Shown here piece after piece: positions 6,165 through 10,413 of a stretch of 10,413 bases of DNA (positions within the stretch are counted from its first letter, which is position 1; each line of letters begins with the position of its first letter). The stretch is from JACKPD01 sp034003145. Lineage in GTDB: Bacteria; Spirochaetota; Spirochaetia; CADAEX01. Below the pieces are notes generated by a model, which was not told the origin of the DNA, did not search any database, and worked only from the letters and a program-made list of their open reading frames with translations. The stretch lies in contig JAVEZE010000097.1 of assembly GCA_034003145.1 (NCBI GenBank), positions 1 to 10,413 on the forward strand, written 5' to 3'. The position numbers and the translations under genes are program-made.

Positions 6165-7231
6165 AAATAGCTTTCATCCTTTACGGAAAAGCTGATGACC
6201 GTTCCGGCGGGTATCTTTATGACAGTTACCTGATACATCACCTGAAGCTAAATAGACATTTTGTAAAAGTATTCCCGCAGGAGGAAGGCAATCTTTTTTC
6301 ATTATTAATGCAAAACAGGATTGATCATTTTAACAATCTTGTTGATTTTAATCCTGATATAATCATTGAGGATGAATTGAATCATGTCAGCCTGTTTTTA
6401 ATAAACAGACAGCTTAAATCAAGACTTAAAGCTCCGATCCTCACAGTAGTTCATCATCTCCGATCAGATGAGAAAATCAACAATCTGAATAAATTTCTTA
6501 TAAAAATGATAGAAACCTTATATTTAAAAACCTGCGATGCTTTTATCTTTAACAGTAAAAACACACTTGATAGAGTAAGCGCACTACTTAAAAGAGAGAC
6601 TATGAATTACAGGATAATTTACCCTGGTAAGGATAATCTGCCGCTTTTTGATAGAGAGAATCAAAACAGCTGTGTCACTTTCCTCTATGCGGGGAATATT
6701 ATTCCCAGGAAAAATCTTGATATGGTAATAAAGGTACTGCATAAACTGACAGACTTTGAATGGCATTTTAATATCTGCGGCTCAGATAGCGCTGATCCTG
6801 CTTATGCCCGCAAACTGATGGAACTATCGCAGAATCTTGTCCGCGATAAAAAAGTTTTTTTCAGGGGAAGGTTATCAAATGAGGAGTTATCCAGACTTAT
6901 GTCAATATCAGATTTTCTCCTTGCCCCGTCAGATCATGAAGGTTTCGGTATTATCTATCTTGAGGCAATGAGGGCTGGAGTTATACCTGTCGCATCCGCA
7001 AAAGGGGGAGCTCAGGAGATAATTGAAAATGGTGTTAACGGATTTTTGATATCACCTGATAACAGCATGCAGCTGGAAGAACTTTTAAGAAATATTCTGA
7101 ATAATCCTGAATTGATAAAAAAAACAAGAGCTGAATTAAAAAAAAGAGCAGATTTTTTTTCTACATGGGACGATACCATGAAAAACGGTGCAGCTTTTAT
7201 AGAAGGAATTGTATTTAGCGAAACGCGGTAG
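6161..7231 (+). CDS. GT4-family (GT-B fold) glycosyltransferase
   Basis: A 356-aa retaining glycosyltransferase of the GT4 type. The N-terminal acceptor domain has the glycine loop SGGYLYDS (15-22). The C-terminal donor domain begins with YAGNIIPRKNLD (176-187) and includes FRGRLSNEEL (234-243), the nucleotide-sugar signature EX7E (Glu260-Glu268 within EGFGIIYLE), then GVIPVASAKGGAQEII (273-288) and NGFLISPDN. There is no signal peptide or membrane helix, so it acts in the cytoplasm. It starts inside the stop of the PTPS-like gene (ATGA) without a clear ribosome-binding site, which suggests translational coupling and a shared pathway. I infer that it may glycosylate the GTP-derived product, as the cyanobacterial UDP-glucose:tetrahydrobiopterin glucosyltransferase does to a pterin. 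A lipid or surface-glycan acceptor is also possible. A strong hairpin follows 23 bases after the stop. Confidence 0.85.
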   Translation: MKIAFILYGKADDRSGGYLYDSYLIHHLKLNRHFVKVFPQEEGNLFSLLMQNRIDHFNNLVDFNPDIIIEDELNHVSLFLINRQLKSRLKAPILTVVHHLRSDEKINNLNKFLIKMIETLYLKTCDAFIFNSKNTLDRVSALLKRETMNYRIIYPGKDNLPLFDRENQNSCVTFLYAGNIIPRKNLDMVIKVLHKLTDFEWHFNICGSDSADPAYARKLMELSQNLVRDKKVFFRGRLSNEELSRLMSISDFLLAPSDHEGFGIIYLEAMRAGVIPVASAKGGAQEIIENGVNGFLISPDNSMQLEELLRNILNNPELIKKTRAELKKRADFFSTWDDTMKNGAAFIEGIVFSETR

Positions 7232-7254
7232 GTTTTTTCAGTCTGGAATTATTT

Positions 7255-7285
7255 ATACAGCCGGCATGCATCCCGCCGGCTGTAT
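7255..7285. terminator. Bidirectional terminator hairpin between convergent transcription units
   Basis: A perfect 11-bp inverted repeat, ATACAGCCGGC (7255-7265) and GCCGGCTGTAT (7275-7285), encloses a 9-base loop. It lies between the + strand glycosyltransferase stop (7231) and the - strand small-protein stop (7307), the expected place for a terminator serving both. The flanks are A/T-rich but have no long uninterrupted T run, so termination may be partly factor-assisted. Confidence 0.75.
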
Positions 7286-7306
7286 TTATCTGAAAAATGT
7301 TTCTCC

Positions 7307-7555
7307 CTATTCTTTTTTAGGCGGGGTTTTTTGATTAAAATAGTTCACAGTACCAAGAGTAAGCCCAATAATAAGAACAATCAGGATGATTATCCATATT
7401 TTGACTGTCAGTACATAAAAAATAAAATAGAACACTCCGAACACTACTGCGGTTATAACAAGATAGGTTAACATCCATACCCAAATAGGTTTTCCAGACA
7501 GAAATGCAGAAAGTTTTGATTCAATAGCGTTTTTTGTATTTTCAACTTCTTTCAT
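7307..7555 (-). CDS. Small two-helix membrane protein of unknown function
   Basis: An 82-aa protein with a charged N-terminus (MKEVENTKNAIESKL), two hydrophobic stretches that should span the membrane (about residues 25-50 and 53-71) and a basic, proline-containing tail (QKTPPKKE). I recognise no family or catalytic motif. I chose the ATG at 7553-7555 because a strong AAAGGAG lies 6-7 bases upstream. An in-frame ATG at 7610-7612 would add 19 residues but overlaps the likely promoter and lacks a ribosome-binding site. It lies 72 bases downstream of gnd on the same strand, with its own promoter-like sequence. A short charged helix followed by a two-helix hairpin is common among small stress-related or accessory membrane proteins, but nothing here assigns a role. 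Confidence 0.72.
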   Translation of the reverse strand: MKEVENTKNAIESKLSAFLSGKPIWVWMLTYLVITAVVFGVFYFIFYVLTVKIWIIILIVLIIGLTLGTVNYFNQKTPPKKE

Positions 7556-7583
7556 AAATACTCCTTTTAAAATCCTTAATTTA

Positions 7584-7612
7584 AATATAATCAATAAAAC
7601 AGGATTATTCAA
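7584..7612 (-). promoter_or_regulatory. Sigma70-like promoter for the small membrane-protein gene
   Basis: On the - strand, TTGAAT (7607-7612) is followed after 17 bases by TATATT (7584-7589), matching the housekeeping consensus at 4/6 and 5/6 with ideal spacing. The predicted start site is near 7577, giving a leader of about 22 bases with AAAGGAG just before the chosen ATG at 7555. The region is AT-rich throughout, so a chance match is possible. Confidence 0.5.
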
Positions 7613-7627
7613 ATTATTGCTAAATCC

Positions 7628-9049
7628 TTATTCCTTTCCCCAGTCTGAATGAAAATACTCACCCCGCGGTTTGTCATTTCTTTCAAAAGTATGTGCTCCG
7701 AAATAATCCCTCTGTGCCTGCAGGAGGTTTGCTGGAAGCTGCGCTCTTCTGTAACTGTCATAAAAACAGAGCGCGCTTGATAAAGCGGGAACCGGGATAC
7801 CTGTTTTTACAGATTCAGATATTACAGTTCTCCACGCAGACTCCCCTTTCTTTATGATGTCGCTGAAATATTGATCCATTATCAGGTTATCGAGATCAGG
7901 ATTCTTCTCAAAAGCTTTTTTTATTTCCCCGAGGAAAACGCTTCTTATTATACATCCTCCGCGCCACATAAGTGCGATATCCCCAAACTTTAATCCCCAT
8001 TTTCTTTCAGATGATGCCTCGCGCAGCAGCATAAATCCCTGAGCGTATGAAATTATTTTTGAGCACAGCAGCGCCTGTCTGATATTTTCAATAAATCCAA
8101 CCCTGTTTTCAGGTTTTATTGAAGATTTGTAAGGAAATACCGCGGAAGCTTTTTTTCTTTCTTCCAGCATCGCTGATACCTGCCTTGCGTAAACTGCCTC
8201 GGCTATCAGTGTTACCGGGACAGCGCTTTCAAATGATTCTATCGCAGTCCATTTGCCGGTTCCCTTCTGCTCTGCCGCATCAAGCACATTGTCAACCAGA
8301 TACTTGCCGTTTTCCCTGTAAGATAGTATCTCACCTGTTATCTCGATAAGGTAGCTTTCAAGCTCTCCCTTGTTCCATTCAGAAAATATTTGCGCCATCT
8401 CTTTATTTTCAAGGCCAAGCCCGTTTTTCATAATGTCATAGGCCTCTGTTATAAGCTGCATGTCCCCGTATTCTATTCCGTTATGCACCATCTTGACATA
8501 GTGTCCTGATCCGCCGCTGCCGACCCAGCTGCAGCATATATCACCCTCTTCTGTTCTTGCGGCGATTGAAGTAAGTATTTTTTCCGCATGCGGCCAGGCC
8601 TCTTTATTGCCGCCAGGCATGATTGACGGGCCTGTCCGCGCCCCTTCCTCTCCCCCTGATATACCGGCGCCGATAAAAAGTATCCCTTTACCATGAAGAT
8701 CTGCTGTCCTTCTTTCTGTATCTGTAAAGCGGGAGTTACCCCCGTCAATTATTATATCTTTCTTTTCAAGCAATGGTAAAAGCTGCGAAATATATTTATC
8801 AACAACATCGCCCGCCTTTACCATCAGTATTATTTTTCTTGGAACCTTAAGGGATGAAACAAATTTCTCAAGGGAATCGGCGCCGAATACATTATCCCGC
8901 CCTGCTGCGTCAATTTTTATAAAATTTTCTGTTTTATCCCATGTGCGGTTATATACAGCAATAGAAAATCCGTGATCATTGATGTTTAACGCAAGATTGC
9001 TGCCCATTACCGCAAGCCCTATAAGACCGGCATCATATTTTTTATCCAT
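7628..9049 (-). CDS. gnd: 6-phosphogluconate dehydrogenase, decarboxylating
   Basis: A 473-aa long-form enzyme (E. coli Gnd is 468 aa) that oxidatively decarboxylates 6-phosphogluconate to ribulose 5-phosphate with NADP+, in the cytosolic oxidative pentose phosphate pathway. The N-terminal nucleotide site GLAVMG (11-16) is followed by NRT (34-36), whose Arg and Thr favour NADP. IIDGGNSRFTDT (100-111) and the substrate loop GISGGEEGARTGPS (129-142) are present. The catalytic pair is Lys186 and Glu193 in KMVHNGIE, and the family signature reads LDAAEQKGTGKW (256-267). The C-terminus keeps the LIMDQYF and QAQRDYFGAHTFER segments, so the protein looks complete. AAAGGGAG lies about 12 bases before the ATG, and no better start exists. 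It supplies NADPH and ribulose 5-phosphate, both of which flavin-like pathways use, but it is on the opposite strand and need not be connected to the + strand cluster. Confidence 0.96.
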   Translation of the reverse strand: MDKKYDAGLIGLAVMGSNLALNINDHGFSIAVYNRTWDKTENFIKIDAAGRDNVFGADSLEKFVSSLKVPRKIILMVKAGDVVDKYISQLLPLLEKKDIIIDGGNSRFTDTERRTADLHGKGILFIGAGISGGEEGARTGPSIMPGGNKEAWPHAEKILTSIAARTEEGDICCSWVGSGGSGHYVKMVHNGIEYGDMQLITEAYDIMKNGLGLENKEMAQIFSEWNKGELESYLIEITGEILSYRENGKYLVDNVLDAAEQKGTGKWTAIESFESAVPVTLIAEAVYARQVSAMLEERKKASAVFPYKSSIKPENRVGFIENIRQALLCSKIISYAQGFMLLREASSERKWGLKFGDIALMWRGGCIIRSVFLGEIKKAFEKNPDLDNLIMDQYFSDIIKKGESAWRTVISESVKTGIPVPALSSALCFYDSYRRAQLPANLLQAQRDYFGAHTFERNDKPRGEYFHSDWGKE

Positions 9050-9079
9050 ATATTATAAAATCTCCCTTTCTTTTGATTT

Positions 9080-9110
9080 ATTATATATCATTTGATGGTT
9101 TGAATAAACC
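9080..9110 (-). promoter_or_regulatory. Putative gnd promoter with overlapping palindrome
   Basis: Reading the - strand, a perfect TATAAT (plus positions 9080-9085) lies about 30 bases before the gnd start. The -35 position holds only a weak TTTATT at 17 bases. It falls inside the inverted repeat GGTTT-N4-AAACC (9097-9110), a possible operator. No T run follows the palindrome in either direction, so it is not an obvious terminator. Confidence 0.35.
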
Positions 9111-9132
9111 TGATTAGCCGCCGGTAAGATCA

Positions 9133-10413
9133 TCACGGTGTATACATTGCTACCTGATTCCGCCCCATTTTTTTTGCTTTATACATGGCAGTATCTGCAT
9201 TGCAGACAAGAGTATTTTCATCTGTTCCATGCTCAGGAAACAACGCAAAACCAATACTTGCTGAAATTGTGATTTTATTGCCTTTATAAAAATAAGGGCT
9301 TTCAAGTGCCAGCCGGAACTTTTCCGCGATCTCATATAGCTCTTCCTTGCTTTCAACATGATAAAGGCAGATTACAAACTCATCCCCGCCTATCCGGCCT
9401 GCTGTATCAGATGACCTTATAATTTTTTGTATTCTGGCTGAAACTTCTTTTAAAACAATATCCCCTGCGCTGTGTCCATATGTATCGTTAACCGGTTTAA
9501 ATCTATCAAGATCTAAAAACATCAGGGACAGTTTGGTGTTTTCCCTTCGTGCAAGCCGCAGCGAAACACCAAGCCGGTCAAAGAACAAAGCCCGGTTAGG
9601 AAGATTGGTCAAACTATCATATTGCGCCATATATCTCATTTTCTCATCATTAAGCCGGCGCTCTGTAATATCCCGTGAAACTCCATACAACAGTAGGCGG
9701 CCTGTTTCCTCATCATAACCGATCCTGCTGGTAACCTCTGTCCAGACTGAACCTCCATCTTTGCAGGGCTGTTCAATTTCGACAAGATAAGTTTCCCGGC
9801 AGCCGTTTAAATATTTTTCAATATTCTCCGGAATAATCCTTTCAAGAAGAAGCATAGACTCATGCGACAGTGACGCATCAAAGGGAAGCTCAATAACCTC
9901 TTCCGGCGTAAACCCTCTAAGCCTCATAACTGAAGGGCTGACATAGATAAATCTCAGCTTTTCAAGATCAAGGATCCAGATAACATCGGCAGCGTTTTCC
10001 GCTATAAACCTGTACCGTTTCTCGCTTTCCATAAGTTTTGTTTTAGCGAGTTTTCTCTCTGTAATATCTATGGAAACGCCGAGAACAGCAGGTTTCTTAA
10101 AATACGGATTGATATAAGGGGTCTTGATTGTCTGAAACCATCCAAGGGAGCGGTCTTTACGGAGTACCTGTTCTTCAGGAATAATTAATGGCACTCCGCT
10201 TTCCATAACCTTCCTGTCTGTCTCAAGGTAGCTGTTAATCAGTTCTTCTGATGCCCCGTAATCAATATCTTTTTTACCAACTACAGCATCAGGACTCATG
10301 CCAAAAACATCGGCAAATGTTTTGTTTACAAGTATAAAACGGCCGTTATTGTCCTTTACAAAAATATAACCAGGGACAGTGTCAATTATCAGACGGAGAT
10401 GAGAAGCATATTT
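9133..10413 (-). CDS. PAS-PAS-GGDEF diguanylate cyclase, N-terminus beyond the window
   Basis: The frame stays open from the TGA at 9133-9135 to the right edge, giving 426 or more residues. The ATG at 10299 sits in the middle of a PAS domain and is not the start. The first visible PAS (about residues 6-118) begins LRLIIDTVPGYIFVKDNNG, a ligand-sensing type, and ends in GVSIDITERK. A second PAS (about 131-250) ends in GVSRDITERR. The GGDEF domain (about 260-426) has YDSLTNLPNR, LDLDRFKPVND with metal-binding Asp, an intact GGDEF (342-346), and RSSD five residues before it, the RxxD inhibitory c-di-GMP site. It should therefore make c-di-GMP from two GTP under product feedback. No heme or flavin ligand is evident. 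More sensor or membrane parts may lie further upstream. It shares a strand with gnd, 83 bases ahead of it. Confidence 0.93.
   Translation of the reverse strand, partial: KYASHLRLIIDTVPGYIFVKDNNGRFILVNKTFADVFGMSPDAVVGKKDIDYGASEELINSYLETDRKVMESGVPLIIPEEQVLRKDRSLGWFQTIKTPYINPYFKKPAVLGVSIDITERKLAKTKLMESEKRYRFIAENAADVIWILDLEKLRFIYVSPSVMRLRGFTPEEVIELPFDASLSHESMLLLERIIPENIEKYLNGCRETYLVEIEQPCKDGGSVWTEVTSRIGYDEETGRLLLYGVSRDITERRLNDEKMRYMAQYDSLTNLPNRALFFDRLGVSLRLARRENTKLSLMFLDLDRFKPVNDTYGHSAGDIVLKEVSARIQKIIRSSDTAGRIGGDEFVICLYHVESKEELYEIAEKFRLALESPYFYKGNKITISASIGFALFPEHGTDENTLVCNADTAMYKAKKMGRNQVAMYTP

Noticed and set aside
7570..7630. 9-base direct repeat AAATCCTTA at 7570-7578 and 7622-7630
   Set aside because: Short, in AT-rich DNA, one copy overlaps the gnd stop codon; likely chance.
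8473..8748. Alternative - strand open frame inside gnd
   Set aside because: It lies in another frame of a highly conserved enzyme region; the gnd frame explains the sequence.
10297..10299. ATG at 10299 as the start of the GGDEF protein
   Set aside because: The frame stays open to the window edge and the upstream residues form the first half of a PAS domain, so the gene extends beyond the window.

Overview
The window reads as a bacterial chromosome segment with dense gene packing, moderately low G+C (about 40% by eye), frequent ATA/AGA codons, the standard code with all three stops, and several 4-base ATGA stop/start overlaps. The gene content (periplasmic sulfatase-fold enzyme, FkbM methyltransferase, long-form 6-phosphogluconate dehydrogenase, PAS-GGDEF protein) fits a Gram-negative bacterium. 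I cannot fix the phylum from sequence alone. I see no rRNA, tRNA, insertion sequence, CRISPR array or phage gene.

Left region (1-3340, + strand): the 3' part of an FkbM-type methyltransferase, a membrane-anchored LTA-synthase/sulfatase-fold enzyme, and a major facilitator superfamily transporter. They overlap end to end (20 and 4 bases) and look like the tail of an envelope or exported-product operon.

Middle region (3473-7231, + strand): a tight five-gene cluster after a 132-base AT-rich gap. It holds a GTP cyclohydrolase II (RibA), a stand-alone RibD-type reductase without the deaminase domain, a zinc-ligand-poor medium-chain dehydrogenase resembling BchC, a 6-pyruvoyltetrahydropterin synthase (PTPS)/QueD-family protein, and a GT4 glycosyltransferase. 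The PTPS homologue keeps its three zinc histidines and its pterin-anchoring Glu but has lost the Cys/Asp/His catalytic residues. The set opens GTP as riboflavin synthesis does, yet lacks the deaminase, RibB, RibH and RibE, and no FMN riboswitch is visible. I infer a dedicated pathway to a GTP-derived, possibly glycosylated, pyrimidine or pterin small molecule. This is the most interesting part of the window.

Right region (7255-10413): an 11-bp perfect hairpin separates the + strand cluster from genes on the - strand. These are an 82-aa two-helix membrane protein of unknown role with its own plausible promoter, gnd (6-phosphogluconate dehydrogenase), and the C-terminal part of a PAS-PAS-GGDEF diguanylate cyclase that runs off the right edge. 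Gaps between genes are all under 135 bases.
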